Below are positions 9,750-18,892 of a DNA stretch of 64,000 bases, piece by piece; the stretch's first letter is position 1, and the number at the start of each line of letters is the position of its first letter. A program made the translations under genes and the position numbers. This stretch comes from Yersinia intermedia (GTDB lineage Bacteria; Pseudomonadota; Gammaproteobacteria; Enterobacterales; Enterobacteriaceae): NCBI RefSeq assembly GCF_900635455.1, contig NZ_LR134116.1, positions 1,860,001 to 1,924,000 on the forward strand, written 5' to 3'. The notes under the pieces were generated by a model that had not been told where the DNA came from, searched no databases, and saw nothing but the letters and a program-made list of their open reading frames with translations.

Positions 9750-10184
9750 TTAACTGTTCACATGATAGTACAGTGGGATAATAACGTGCCCCTCAATACA
9801 ATACCCCTGTTTTCTGACAGTGCGGATAAAGTCATTGGGCAAACCAGACTGGGATAATTTCCCTTTTAAACTCTGTACCACTTGGCTCAATCGCTTATAC
9901 GAAGATACTAATCCGTTATCCTCCCATACTGACATCAGAACACCATTATAATTAGCAATCTTCCCGTCGGCATTAAGCAATAAATAAGTCAGTAATCGTA
10001 TCTCCGTCTCTCCAAACATAACGGTACCAACATCGCAACGGCACTGGCGTACTCCGTAATGGGTGAAGCGCAACACAACGCCATGTTGCATGTTTACGAG
10101 AATATTATCACCAACGAGAAAACCATATATGTCATGTGTACGATATGTATTCTTTTCTATTTCAGACGTATTGACCAGATACAT
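9750..10184 (-). CDS. Small winged-helix transcriptional regulator (copy A)
   Basis: About 144 residues from the ATG at 10184, chosen because GAGAGGAA lies 7 nt before it; GTG at 10190 is the alternative. The C-terminal half is an OmpR/ToxR-type winged helix: FGETEIRLLTYLLLNADGK, then LMSVWEDNGLVSSYKRLSQV and the wing FIRTVRKQGYCIEG. There is no receiver domain and no membrane helix. It is a clear paralogue of the protein at 20358-20813: both share VW-D/E-NGLVSSYKRLSQV and RxQGYxIE. It starts 15 nt after the stop of the LuxR gene, so the two form an operon. Likely controls the fimbrial locus. Confidence 0.82.
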   Translation of the reverse strand: MYLVNTSEIEKNTYRTHDIYGFLVGDNILVNMQHGVVLRFTHYGVRQCRCDVGTVMFGETEIRLLTYLLLNADGKIANYNGVLMSVWEDNGLVSSYKRLSQVVQSLKGKLSQSGLPNDFIRTVRKQGYCIEGHVIIPLYYHVNS

Positions 10185-10199
10185 CAACACTTCCTCTCA

Positions 10200-10793
10200 T
10201 CAATGGATTTGGCGGAAAAGCTCCACAATATTTTGCACACCCAGTTTTTTCATAGCTGAGCGTTTATGATGACTCACTGTTTTTTCGCTTTTACCTAAGA
10301 TCCGTGAGATGTGACTCCCCGAAAACCCTCTTTTCAACAACTCAAGAACAATAGATTCATTTGAAGTGAATGGCTCAGAATGAAACCCTGTGTATACAGG
10401 CCATTCAATTGATGGCGTCAACGATGCATCCTTTTTCGCACACAGTTTCAATACTTGACTTATTTTGCTAACGATTTCAACTTCTTCGTCTGTTTTATAG
10501 AAAATCCCAGAGACTGTATTCGGCTCGACATTCCTCAGTAAGAACGTATTTTGGGAATTTAAAATAATAAAAATAGTGAGTGATTCATTTCGTTTTAAAC
10601 AACAAGCTTGCTCAAGTGTCTGATAAAAAGCATTAGAGTCTGCATCAATAAATACTATTTCAGTCTCTTCACTCAGGTTGCCTGCGAGGATTGCTGGTTG
10701 TTGTACATGATTCTTTGCCAGAGCTTCTTCAAGTAAGATAAACAAACCGTATCGAAAGTAATTATCCATTGTTTCTATATTGCAATAAAACAT
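10200..10793 (-). CDS. LuxR-family transcriptional regulator
   Basis: 197 residues. The C-terminal part (about 140-195) is a GerE/LuxR helix-turn-helix: TSNESIVLELLKRGFSGSHI, SRILGKSEKTVSHHKRSAMK, KLGVQNIVELF. The N-terminal part is not a typical receiver domain and lacks an obvious phospho-Asp pocket; it may be a degenerate receiver, as in RcsA, FimW or MrkI-type proteins. GGGGGTCG precedes the ATG. It is the first gene of a two-gene operon with the small winged-helix protein. Several enterobacterial fimbrial loci encode such LuxR proteins. Confidence 0.85.
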   Translation of the reverse strand: MFYCNIETMDNYFRYGLFILLEEALAKNHVQQPAILAGNLSEETEIVFIDADSNAFYQTLEQACCLKRNESLTIFIILNSQNTFLLRNVEPNTVSGIFYKTDEEVEIVSKISQVLKLCAKKDASLTPSIEWPVYTGFHSEPFTSNESIVLELLKRGFSGSHISRILGKSEKTVSHHKRSAMKKLGVQNIVELFRQIH

Positions 10794-11549
10794 TTCGACC
10801 CCCTATAATAAATTTTTGGTGGAAAGAAAAACATCCAATTCTGATAATCAGGTTGTGGATAATTAATGACTATCTATTCACGTATGTGGACAAATAGAAG
10901 TTATTGATCTGTGGTAAATAATAAGTATAGAAATTGATTGTGAAGTGACTCGTTCTCTTCCCACACCTTCATTGCTGTAAATTGTATAACTAAAATATTT
11001 TTTCTCAAAATCAACGCTAGAAAAATAAATTATAGTAGAATAAGTAGGCAGCATATTGAGTTAATCGCTCAAGTGCAGAGTAAACAACTATAAATCCGTA
11101 TGGATATGGAATAAAAGATCATGTAATGGTGGGAGTGTGAAACATAACCCCCAATGCTAACTTTTTTAGTCAAATTATAAAAAAATTATAAAAAAAGTTT
11201 AATGAAACACTTTTGGACTTACTTTAAATTTGTTAATTTGCTATTCGCAAAACGTGTTGTTATCTAAGGTTTTTTTATCTTGCTAATTTATAGTGATAAT
11301 GTGTTATTTTTTCTAAGCTAATTATCGTGCACTATTACACCGCTTCCTACAATTAATACCAGAAATATCCTACGAATGATCGCTTCTCATCCTATGATTG
11401 AATAAAGTGAAATTGATTTTCGCATCTTACTTTTTGATACAAACAGCATTGTTGCAAGCTGCTATAAACTGAGGTTTGAGCTAACTGGGTTGTCACTTTT
11501 CACATCGGGTTAATCGATAAAACCTTTTCACGGTTCTTGGAAAATATCT
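10794..11549. promoter_or_regulatory. Long AT-rich upstream region of the LuxR operon
   Basis: 756 bp without a gene. It contains repeat copy A (11149-11460) and many runs of A or T, the kind of sequence bound by H-NS. The near end must hold the promoter of the LuxR gene; no single promoter stands out. Confidence 0.55.
11149..11460 (+). repeat. Diverged non-coding repeat, copy A
   Basis: About 310 bp alignable with 19852-20165. It starts with CCCAATGC, shares TGTTGTTAT and TAAGGTTTTTTT near 11255-11277, and ends in the best-conserved block AAGTGAAATT-ATTTTCGCATCTTA followed by ATACAAACA and ATTGTTG (11405-11457). The distance between the two conserved cores is 156 nt in both copies. Same orientation as copy B. 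Confidence 0.75.
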
Positions 11550-13088
11550 TTAGAGAACGGAATAGGGCTGTTGTTGGTTGATAATTAATTTTTTATGAAT
11601 ATCCGCGAGCGGCATGGCCTTGTCATACAGCCACCCTTGCGCATAAGGAACGTCTAAATCTAACAGAGCCTGCGCTTGTTCTGCTGTTTCAACACCTTCG
11701 GCAATCACCTGCATGTTCAATTGCTGAGCCATACTGACAATTTGCGGTACCACACTGCCGGTCGCGATATTCATACCTAGCCCCAAAATAAATGAGCGGT
11801 CTATTTTCAATGTCTGCACTGGCAGTTTATTCAAGTAAGAGAGACTCGAGTAGCCCGTACCAAAATCATCCAGAACCAGCATAAATCCCTCTTCAGACAA
11901 ACTTAGCATATTACGTTTAGCGTTCTCGTCATCCACAAGGCTACGTTCGGTGATTTCCAGTTTTAAATAATGTGGTGAGAGTGCATAGGCGGCACATTGT
12001 GTCCGTAAAGCCGTGGCAAAGTCTGCGGCCGATAAGTCAGCCGCTGAGATGTTCACCGCGATCATCAATTTTGGATGAGTTTGATGCAAGACGCTTAGGT
12101 CAATCATGACCTGATGCAAAACATATTGGGTTATCGAGCAGATTAATCCGGTTTGTTCTGCCACAGGAATAAATACATCGGCGGGGATCGCGTTCCCCGA
12201 AGTTGTCGGCCAGCGGATTAACGCCTCCAGTGATTGTATTTGCCCGGTTTTTATCTCAACAATCGGTTGATAGTGAAGACAAAAGTTTCCTTTCTGTAAT
12301 GCTCGTCGAATTGCTTTTTTCATGGATAATTTGTGCCTGGCATAACAGTAGAAGAACGTACTGTATGACAAGAGTAATAACAGGTTGATGACCCATTGAG
12401 CCGGCCAAAATGCATGCAACCAGAATGAACGGAGTGCAGTGAGAGGAACAGAAAACTCAACCCGTAGTCCGCTGTCTGCTATTTTACTGATGATGAGCCA
12501 ACCGTTGTCAGGGGCTGTACTGCTGGCGGAATGTACCAACAGTTCATTATTTATCATAATATGCAGTTGGGTCCGCTGCTCTTGCCCAGTAACATGAAAC
12601 CCTGCCAGTTGTCGCTGGGGAAGTAAGGCAAAAACACCTTTCTTTCCAACCAGAATATTGCCTTTTCCTGCGGCTAATACATCATCTGCGAGTATAAAAA
12701 ATTGCACTCCTTGCCAGTTGGTGACTAACGATTTCTTTGATATTGCTTTGATGTTATCGCCATAGGTCAGGCTGCATAACGTTTTGTCGGGTAACGTATA
12801 AAGGATATCGGTTACGACGACAGCACTGAGAAGCTCAGGAATGAATACCTCGCGGCTTTTTAAAGAACAGTCCTGGGGATCACGCTGGAGGGTTTTATCC
12901 AGTAAATCTTGTGCCTCCGTCAGATATTCTTCGACGGTGTACAATGTCTCTTGCGACAGTGCAGTTATCTCTGCTTTTGTCTGATGAAGTAAGACATACC
13001 AAGTCGTTATACCACTTAAGATGAGTGTCAGTATGAGACCTAACAAACTCACGACAATAAGTTGCCGGATATTTTTACTGTGCTGCAT
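11550..13088 (-). CDS. CSS-motif/EAL c-di-GMP phosphodiesterase
   Basis: 512 residues. Two membrane helices (about 9-32 and 222-250) bracket a periplasmic region that has Cys pairs (QDCSL, LCSLT), the plan of CSS-motif sensors such as E. coli PdeB/PdeC. The cytoplasmic EAL domain (about 260-505) is complete: EAL at 288-290, NISAADL, ITERSLV, DDFGTGYSSLSYL, KIDRSF and VIAEGVET with loop 6 and metal-binding acids intact, so it should hydrolyse c-di-GMP. GAGGCCACC precedes the ATG. It follows the fimbrial operon on the same strand after 239 bp, like fimK or mrkJ in Klebsiella fimbrial loci, so a role in fimbrial control or surface attachment is likely. Confidence 0.92.
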   Translation of the reverse strand: MQHSKNIRQLIVVSLLGLILTLILSGITTWYVLLHQTKAEITALSQETLYTVEEYLTEAQDLLDKTLQRDPQDCSLKSREVFIPELLSAVVVTDILYTLPDKTLCSLTYGDNIKAISKKSLVTNWQGVQFFILADDVLAAGKGNILVGKKGVFALLPQRQLAGFHVTGQEQRTQLHIMINNELLVHSASSTAPDNGWLIISKIADSGLRVEFSVPLTALRSFWLHAFWPAQWVINLLLLLSYSTFFYCYARHKLSMKKAIRRALQKGNFCLHYQPIVEIKTGQIQSLEALIRWPTTSGNAIPADVFIPVAEQTGLICSITQYVLHQVMIDLSVLHQTHPKLMIAVNISAADLSAADFATALRTQCAAYALSPHYLKLEITERSLVDDENAKRNMLSLSEEGFMLVLDDFGTGYSSLSYLNKLPVQTLKIDRSFILGLGMNIATGSVVPQIVSMAQQLNMQVIAEGVETAEQAQALLDLDVPYAQGWLYDKAMPLADIHKKLIINQQQPYSVL

Positions 13089-13210
13089 GGTGGCCTCGCT
13101 TGACCTGAATAAGAATAATCAGAGGATTATGGTCACTTTCGTCAACATGAATTCACAGTAACGCGAATACCTGCAACCTGATGTGTGAGAGGGGAGGAAG
13201 ACCAACCAAG

Positions 13211-13238
13211 GTGCTGACACAACTAAAATTTTCAGCAC
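13211..13238 (-). terminator. Short inverted repeat after the fimbrial operon
   Basis: GTGCTGA and TCAGCAC with a 14-nt loop, about 90 bp past the stop of the last fimbrial gene. No T tract; could be a weak terminator or leave read-through into the EAL gene. Confidence 0.3.
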
Positions 13239-13327
13239 TTTGCGGTCTGTCGTATAAATAACTTTTTCGGCCTTTGGGAACGCTAAAATCAAGTTCTTTG
13301 GGCAACTGTGCTGATAGATGTCTGTTG

Positions 13328-14059
13328 TTAACGACCGAGTGATTTATTGCCTACCAGACTGTTACCATCATCATTGATCAGCGTGTAACGAACGTTCTCG
13401 GGCTGCCATGTGGCTTCTGCGCTCATATCCACTTTTTTTTGCGTAAAGGGTGCCAACATACCCATATCAATATCATGTGATTGGCCCCCACCTGTTAACG
13501 TTGCCGCACTGAAGGTTGCGAAATAAGGCGACCGGTTTTCGACAATGAGTGTCAACGAACCGGGCTGTCGGACCAGAGTGAACTGCTGTAGTTCGGCCAG
13601 GTTATCAACTTTCAGTTTCAGGTTAGGTGGACGATAAAACACCTTTAATTGCACGCGTACTGCCACTTTCACCGCCGAAACACCTGGGGGTAACCCTGTT
13701 TCGGTTGGGGGGATTTCGTAAATATTTAGCCAGTACAGCGACTCACGATCCTGTGGTTGTGTTTGTTGAGTCGCCAGCAAGCGCAGATTTTTCTTCTCGC
13801 CGGATTCCAGCCTGAAAAGCCCTGGTAGGGGCAAAATCGGGACATTATCGGCTGTTTCAGGTGTGCCTTCCGGCGCACCGTCATCAATCCATGCCTGCAC
13901 AATCACCGGGTAAGCATTGCCGTTCGACAACAGTAATGAACGCTCACGATCGGCGGCGGAAAAGACTACGCGTGATGACTCAATAATAATGCCCGCTTGC
14001 GCCCAGCCACAAAACAACGCTGCTGCGGCAATACATACTCCCAGTAATTTTCGCATCAT
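13328..14059 (-). CDS. Periplasmic fimbrial chaperone (second)
   Basis: 243 residues, PapD-like. Signal peptide MMRKLLGVCIAAAALFCGWAQA, then the two Ig-like domains. Domain 1 has the G1-strand region and the chaperone signature LFRLESGEKKNLRLL with PQDRESLYWLNIYEIPP, followed by VAVRVQLKVFYRPP with the conserved Lys. Domain 2 ends NVRYTLINDDG. The ATG overlaps the stop of the adhesin gene by 4 nt (ATGA), implying translational coupling and perhaps dedicated service to that subunit. Last gene of the fimbrial operon. Confidence 0.92.
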   Translation of the reverse strand: MMRKLLGVCIAAAALFCGWAQAGIIIESSRVVFSAADRERSLLLSNGNAYPVIVQAWIDDGAPEGTPETADNVPILPLPGLFRLESGEKKNLRLLATQQTQPQDRESLYWLNIYEIPPTETGLPPGVSAVKVAVRVQLKVFYRPPNLKLKVDNLAELQQFTLVRQPGSLTLIVENRSPYFATFSAATLTGGGQSHDIDMGMLAPFTQKKVDMSAEATWQPENVRYTLINDDGNSLVGNKSLGR

Positions 14060-15402
14060 TGCACCTGGATAATGACCTGTGCCGTCGCGCTGACTTTGCC
14101 AGCGGTAACTGTCTTACCGGGCAATGCCTTCAGTGTCGCATTCAGCGTTTTGGTATAAGTGGTCATGCCGCTAACGACAGCACCGGCGGTCGCATCATCC
14201 AGTACCGGGTACCATCCTGCCGCATTACCCCCAAGAACCGAACCACTCAACGTACTGAGCAGATTCAGCGCCGAGCCATTGGTGCGTGAAATTTGAATAC
14301 CTACACCGGAGGCTACCGTAGAATTAGTGCCATAGCCGTCTGACAGCAAGTAGCTGACACCTGAGCCGGTGGTCCCCAGACCGGCAGACACGGCCGCTGC
14401 CGCATTAGCCGGATTCACTCGTATCCCCATCGCCGTCTGGTTGATTGCAACCCCACTGCCGAATGCGGTTACCCCGGCATTCGCTGGTGCTCCGGTCTGG
14501 CAAGCAAATTGGATGGTAATCGGTCTCTGCCGCGTCACTCCCGCCTTCAGTTCGGTGACCGTGATGATGGGGAAAATCACAGTGGGTGTGACATTGGTCA
14601 CCGAACAACTGGCTGAACGGCGGACAGTGAGGTTGTTATGCAGGTTCACCGCACCTGGCCAGTTGTATGGCCATCCGTAGTAAATCGCATTGGAGTCAGC
14701 GCCGACGGTTAGACCACTGGAAAGCGTCCCGCCGCGAAAGGCAATATACGTGGCAGGTTGTGTCCAGTTGACAAGACCGACAGCAGTCGAGCCAGTAGAA
14801 TTACTGAGGCGAAACAGATCTATCTTGGTATTGCTGAAATTTTTGGCTTTAACCAGGATCCACCCTTGTGAATCAGTATCCAGGCTAGTCAATGGGCGGG
14901 CTTTCCAGTAACGGGAATAAAATTCGCCAGTGACCAAATTAGTGGCACGCAGAGCCACACCATCAATAATAGTTTGATAAGCGCCCGGTAAGCCATTGGC
15001 AGCCCCCGCGTCGACGTTACCGGCATAAACAGAATCGCCATTAGTGGCGTAATATTCATACAGGTTCCCCGCCTCGCTGGCGGTGCAGCGAAACAGGATC
15101 TGCTCAGCGCTGTAAGGCTGGCTACCGGATTGTAGGAAGTTCACCGTGCCGCTGGCAAGTAGCGTTCCATTAGGCTGGAAGGTGCTGTTATTGACATTTA
15201 CGGTTGTCGGCAAGCTGCCAATTGAACCCGCCGCATCTGCCGAACCGTCCCAATTGGCGGCGGTGCCTTTACCCGGTTCAGTATAATAGGGTGAACTGGG
15301 GGTGCTGTTGGTAGCGATGATACGGTAACACTCCGCCCAACCAGGGGCGGCTATCGTCATCCCCGCCACTGTCAGCAACGCCACAGTCAAGGTTCTGCGC
15401 AT
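14056..15402 (-). CDS. Fimbrial tip adhesin, two-domain
   Basis: 448 residues from the ATG at 15402 (MRRTLTVALLTVAGMTIAAPGWA, a good signal peptide with a GGAGAGAG ribosome site); the frame is open upstream to 15510 within usher sequence. The size and layout are those of a FimH-like adhesin: an N-terminal domain with Cys-bounded loops (ECYRI, FRCTAS) up to about residue 260, then a pilin domain starting near SCSVTNVTPTVIFPII and ending in the alternating beta strand ATAQVIIQVQ that would complete a chaperone. Ligand unknown. Follows the usher after 26 bp. Confidence 0.85.
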   Translation of the reverse strand: MRRTLTVALLTVAGMTIAAPGWAECYRIIATNSTPSSPYYTEPGKGTAANWDGSADAAGSIGSLPTTVNVNNSTFQPNGTLLASGTVNFLQSGSQPYSAEQILFRCTASEAGNLYEYYATNGDSVYAGNVDAGAANGLPGAYQTIIDGVALRATNLVTGEFYSRYWKARPLTSLDTDSQGWILVKAKNFSNTKIDLFRLSNSTGSTAVGLVNWTQPATYIAFRGGTLSSGLTVGADSNAIYYGWPYNWPGAVNLHNNLTVRRSASCSVTNVTPTVIFPIITVTELKAGVTRQRPITIQFACQTGAPANAGVTAFGSGVAINQTAMGIRVNPANAAAAVSAGLGTTGSGVSYLLSDGYGTNSTVASGVGIQISRTNGSALNLLSTLSGSVLGGNAAGWYPVLDDATAGAVVSGMTTYTKTLNATLKALPGKTVTAGKVSATAQVIIQVQ

Positions 15403-15428
15403 CTCTCTCTCCGGTTTCTCTCTGAATA

Positions 15429-18101
15429 TCACTGGCTGTTGCACGGCAACGCCAGACGATACAATGATTGTTTCATGTCCTGACCCTGCAGGTCGTAGTT
15501 GAGGGTGCACTGCTCACTGGCCGCCTCACCCCATTTCACTCGCAGTTGTCCCTGCTTGCCTGCGGCACGCGCGTAGATTTGGTTCCCCTGACCGACCAGC
15601 CCCACGACAGCGTTGTTGCGGTCATACACGTTGCTGCCCAGCGGCAAATTGCCCCGTTGTGCCTCAGGCAATTTAATGAGCAGTGCATATCCCTCCAACG
15701 TTTTGAAGTGGATTTTTACCACTGAGCCTGCATAGGGCGCGATGCGCTGTTGATTCTCATTAAGTTCGACATTCGGGTTTTCGATCCCCTTGGCATCCAA
15801 ACTGATGTCGTTGTAGCGATAAGGCACCAGTGACGGGACGATGGCATAACCGGCGTTGTTAATCTTCGCGCCCATCCCGTTCATCACCTCAGCACCTTTC
15901 ACGCCTTGTGCTTCGATCAGCGCAAATGTATCGCCAAGATAAGGGCCGAAGGTCACACCATCGCTGTGCAATACCGCAGACCCACGGACACTTCCCCCGC
16001 CTTGGGTATAATTCTTACCTTGAGAGAAACTGCCTCCCACGGTGGCTACGGACATCTGTTGGGTCATGTTGGCGCCCACACTGCTGCCGGTACCACCAGG
16101 CTCGAACGCGCCATTGACCGTGTAGCTAAGGCGTTGGTCTTCCCCGAGGGTGCCTGTCAGTGCACTCTGGTAGTGGGTACTGCCGGTGTCACCGGTGGTA
16201 TGGCTCATACCGGTCGAGAGTATCGGCGATCGCGGCCCTGCGCCCAGAGGAATAGAAACGGAAAGCATGGCAATATTCTGTGTGCTGCTATTACTCACAT
16301 TGTCTGCCGACGACATACCGTAACGGAGACTGCCGGTCTGCTGACGGCTGAGTGACAGGTTATAACTGATAGTGTGGTAATGGTGTGAATAGGCCATCTG
16401 GTATTGGGTGTCACGGCCCCGGTCCGAGCGATAACTGCTGGTTGAACCGGAAAAATAGAGCTGCCCATATTCCCCCAGCCCCTGACTGACGGTAGCCACA
16501 AACTGATTACTTTGTTGGTAGGTGTTTGAGGACCACGTGTCATGGTTGTCATACGCGGCACGCAGCCCCAGCACATCGGCCAGATCCCGATAGCCTTGCG
16601 TGGAATAGCGGTAACCCGCTAGCGCCAATGTAGTCGATGTCGGCATAAAGGTCCGGCTGTAAGTGGTCCCCAGCCGCCAGCCGTTAAGTTTGTCGCCCCA
16701 CAGGTCGGCTTGCGAATACACAGCATTGAGGCCCAATGCACCGAACTGACTGGCCAATACCGCACCACCCAGTAACGCCTGATAACCATCAGAAATACGT
16801 ACACCGGTGTTGGCCGTGACCGCGTTGGTCAACCCAGCCTGATAGATCATATCCGTAAACAGATTATTGCTGTTGCCGATGTTACGCACTTGCCCGGCAG
16901 ATAAACTCATGTGCGAGTGCCCCGGCCGCATTGAGTCAGGTACTGCTGAGAAGGGAACGGTAAAGGAGGAAACACGACCATCCGCTTCCTGTACCTCAAC
17001 CACTAAATCCCCCTGAAAACTGGTGGGGTACAAATCATCAATGACAAAGGCACCTGGGGCGACAGTGGTTTGGTAGATCTGCATACCCGATTGGCTGACG
17101 CTGACCTTGGCGGTGGTCGAGGCGACACCTCGGATAGTGGGGGCATAACCGCGTTGGGACTCAGGCACCATGCGATCATCCGTTTCCAACTGTATACCCC
17201 GAAAGCCCAGACTGCTAAAAAGGCTACCGGAAGTGAAGTTGTCGCCCAGCGTCAGTTGGCTGCCTATCGACGGGAGAGGGCGCTGTACAAAGGACCGTAT
17301 TGCGTTCCACTGGCTGCTACCTGGGCTGTTGTCACTGAGGTAACGGGTAAAACTCGACTGTTGGCGAAATTGCCACAGCCCTAGATTGAACCCTGAATTC
17401 AACCCCAGATACGTCGACTCGGTGGTCGAGCCTGACGCGTTGGTACGATAATAATTTGTGTCATAACTGGTAAAGGCGACGGTTTCGCCCACCGATAAAT
17501 GACCCTCCGGCACCGCGCCGCGTACCTCACGTTTCATCAAGGCCTGAGGTACCTGTAAATCGAGGCGTAGCCGGGAAAAATCAAACTGGCTGAGGGCCCC
17601 GTCAACCTGGTCTTCCAGACTCAAACACGACGTCACATCGCCGGTTTTTACCTTGATGCCATCGGGTAAGATACCGGCCGTCAACAGCATCTCCGGTGGC
17701 AGGCACTCAGCCACCTTGCCTTGCGTCCCGGCAGCAAAAATCACGGATTCTCGGGCCAGAAAATCGCCATTAATATAGACATCAACCTGATACGTTCCCG
17801 GTTCTACAGTATTCGCATGGTTAAAACGTGCAATGCTCTTTTGCGTCGTGAGACTCCCAACCAGCATGCTGTCGTCAAACTCAAACTGATTGTCAGGCGT
17901 TGCTGCCAATAGGGGGAATGACACCACCCCAAGCCACAGTATCAGTGATTTTAGTGGGAGAATATTCGTCGACAGACAACGCAATATTGCCTTTCCCTGG
18001 CGAATATCGGAATGGCGTGGGGATATTATTATTTTTATCTGCATTCCTTTGGTCCCATAACAATAAAATTTGGGGTGCTGACGGGTAAGTTTGTCAGTCA
18101 A
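15429..18101 (-). CDS. Outer-membrane fimbrial usher
   Basis: 890 residues if started at the TTG that overlaps the chaperone stop (TTGA); an ATG at 18044 (MQIKIIISPRHSD) gives 871 residues and is an equally good start. The signal sequence is LPLKSLILWLGVVSFPLLAA. It has the FimD/PapC plan: N-terminal chaperone-binding domain (NQFEFDDSMLVG, YQVDVYINGDF, CLPPEML with the Cys pair), the 24-strand barrel with plug, and C-terminal domains (GAKINNAGYAIVPSLVPYRYN, AQRGNLPLGSNVYD, CTLNYDL). It secretes and assembles the subunits at the outer membrane. Confidence 0.93.
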   Translation of the reverse strand: MTDKLTRQHPKFYCYGTKGMQIKIIISPRHSDIRQGKAILRCLSTNILPLKSLILWLGVVSFPLLAATPDNQFEFDDSMLVGSLTTQKSIARFNHANTVEPGTYQVDVYINGDFLARESVIFAAGTQGKVAECLPPEMLLTAGILPDGIKVKTGDVTSCLSLEDQVDGALSQFDFSRLRLDLQVPQALMKREVRGAVPEGHLSVGETVAFTSYDTNYYRTNASGSTTESTYLGLNSGFNLGLWQFRQQSSFTRYLSDNSPGSSQWNAIRSFVQRPLPSIGSQLTLGDNFTSGSLFSSLGFRGIQLETDDRMVPESQRGYAPTIRGVASTTAKVSVSQSGMQIYQTTVAPGAFVIDDLYPTSFQGDLVVEVQEADGRVSSFTVPFSAVPDSMRPGHSHMSLSAGQVRNIGNSNNLFTDMIYQAGLTNAVTANTGVRISDGYQALLGGAVLASQFGALGLNAVYSQADLWGDKLNGWRLGTTYSRTFMPTSTTLALAGYRYSTQGYRDLADVLGLRAAYDNHDTWSSNTYQQSNQFVATVSQGLGEYGQLYFSGSTSSYRSDRGRDTQYQMAYSHHYHTISYNLSLSRQQTGSLRYGMSSADNVSNSSTQNIAMLSVSIPLGAGPRSPILSTGMSHTTGDTGSTHYQSALTGTLGEDQRLSYTVNGAFEPGGTGSSVGANMTQQMSVATVGGSFSQGKNYTQGGGSVRGSAVLHSDGVTFGPYLGDTFALIEAQGVKGAEVMNGMGAKINNAGYAIVPSLVPYRYNDISLDAKGIENPNVELNENQQRIAPYAGSVVKIHFKTLEGYALLIKLPEAQRGNLPLGSNVYDRNNAVVGLVGQGNQIYARAAGKQGQLRVKWGEAASEQCTLNYDLQGQDMKQSLYRLALPCNSQ

Positions 18102-18838
18102 TTCAGACGAGCTTCTGCATCAGTGTGACCACCGTAATCATTGATCAAGGTAAACTTAATTTTCTGGGCACCGGCAGCGGACTGGGCACTTTTTTCTGAC
18201 GCCCAACTGGCTTGAGACTTCGGTGCCACCATGCCGACCTTGAATGGCACTTCGGTCCTGCCCAGCATCGCAGTTGCGTTGATAAAAGAGGCGTAATAGC
18301 CGGAATCATTAGTGGCGGTCAGTATCCACTGTGCGCCCTGCTGTTTTAGCGAAAAGCGGATTTTCCCGGCAATCTCTTCAGGCCCGCCGGTGATCCCTTT
18401 GGGGCGGTAGAACACTTTGACCCGATTGCGTAACACCACCAACATCTGGTTATCGGCATTACTGGCCGTATTTTTCGGCGGTATTTGTACGCTGTTCAGA
18501 TAAAATACCGATTCGCGATCCTGCGGCAGTGCCTTGCCGGTGAACATCAATCGAACAGACTGACCGGTTTTCGGCTCAATGCGGAACAAAGCCGGCACGG
18601 TAACAAACGGCCCATCGGCATTCTCGGGTGTTGAAGACGGGTTATTGATGTCTGCCCACATCTGCATCACGTAAGGAATAGTGTCATTATTGGTAAGTTG
18701 TACCGTGTGTGAGGGCGCATCGGCGGGATAAACTATCCGGGTATTGAGCATCACAACACTGGCCATCACCGGTACAGCCAGTAATAACATTAGGGTGGAT
18801 AACGCGCCGATCATGGCACTTGAATATTTGAACGTCAC
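18098..18838 (-). CDS. Periplasmic fimbrial chaperone (first)
   Basis: About 246 residues from the GTG at 18838 (VTFKYSSAMIGALSTLMLLL, signal peptide ending near PVMASVV), which has GAGGG 8 nt upstream. A GTG at 18874 would give 258 residues but lies in the loop of a stable hairpin. PapD-like: LFRIEPKTGQSVRLMFTG, LPQDRESVFYLNSVQIPP, LRNRVKVFYRP, and IKFTLINDYGG. It escorts the major subunit to the usher. Shares about a third of positions by eye with the second chaperone. Confidence 0.9.
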   Translation of the reverse strand: MTFKYSSAMIGALSTLMLLLAVPVMASVVMLNTRIVYPADAPSHTVQLTNNDTIPYVMQMWADINNPSSTPENADGPFVTVPALFRIEPKTGQSVRLMFTGKALPQDRESVFYLNSVQIPPKNTASNADNQMLVVLRNRVKVFYRPKGITGGPEEIAGKIRFSLKQQGAQWILTATNDSGYYASFINATAMLGRTEVPFKVGMVAPKSQASWASEKSAQSAAGAQKIKFTLINDYGGHTDAEARLN

Positions 18839-18856
18839 AGGAAGAACCCTCGCAGG

Positions 18857-18886
18857 CAGCCCCCTCCATCGCACCGGAAGGGGCTG
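18857..18886 (-). terminator. Intercistronic hairpin after the major subunit gene
   Basis: An 11-bp stem (18857-18867 pairing with 18876-18886, one G-U) and an 8-nt loop begins 7 nt after the stop of the major subunit gene. On the minus strand no T run follows, so it is more likely a partial attenuator or 3' mRNA stabiliser, giving excess pilin over usher. On the plus strand it is followed by TTTTTATT. Confidence 0.7.
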
Positions 18887-18892
18887 TTTTTA

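Noticed and set aside
15403..15510. N-terminal extension of the adhesin
   Set aside because: It lies inside the end of the usher gene and would hide the clear signal peptide that begins at 15402.
15906..16355. 149-codon frame opposite the usher gene
   Set aside because: Shadow of the usher on the other strand; no ribosome site and no domain.
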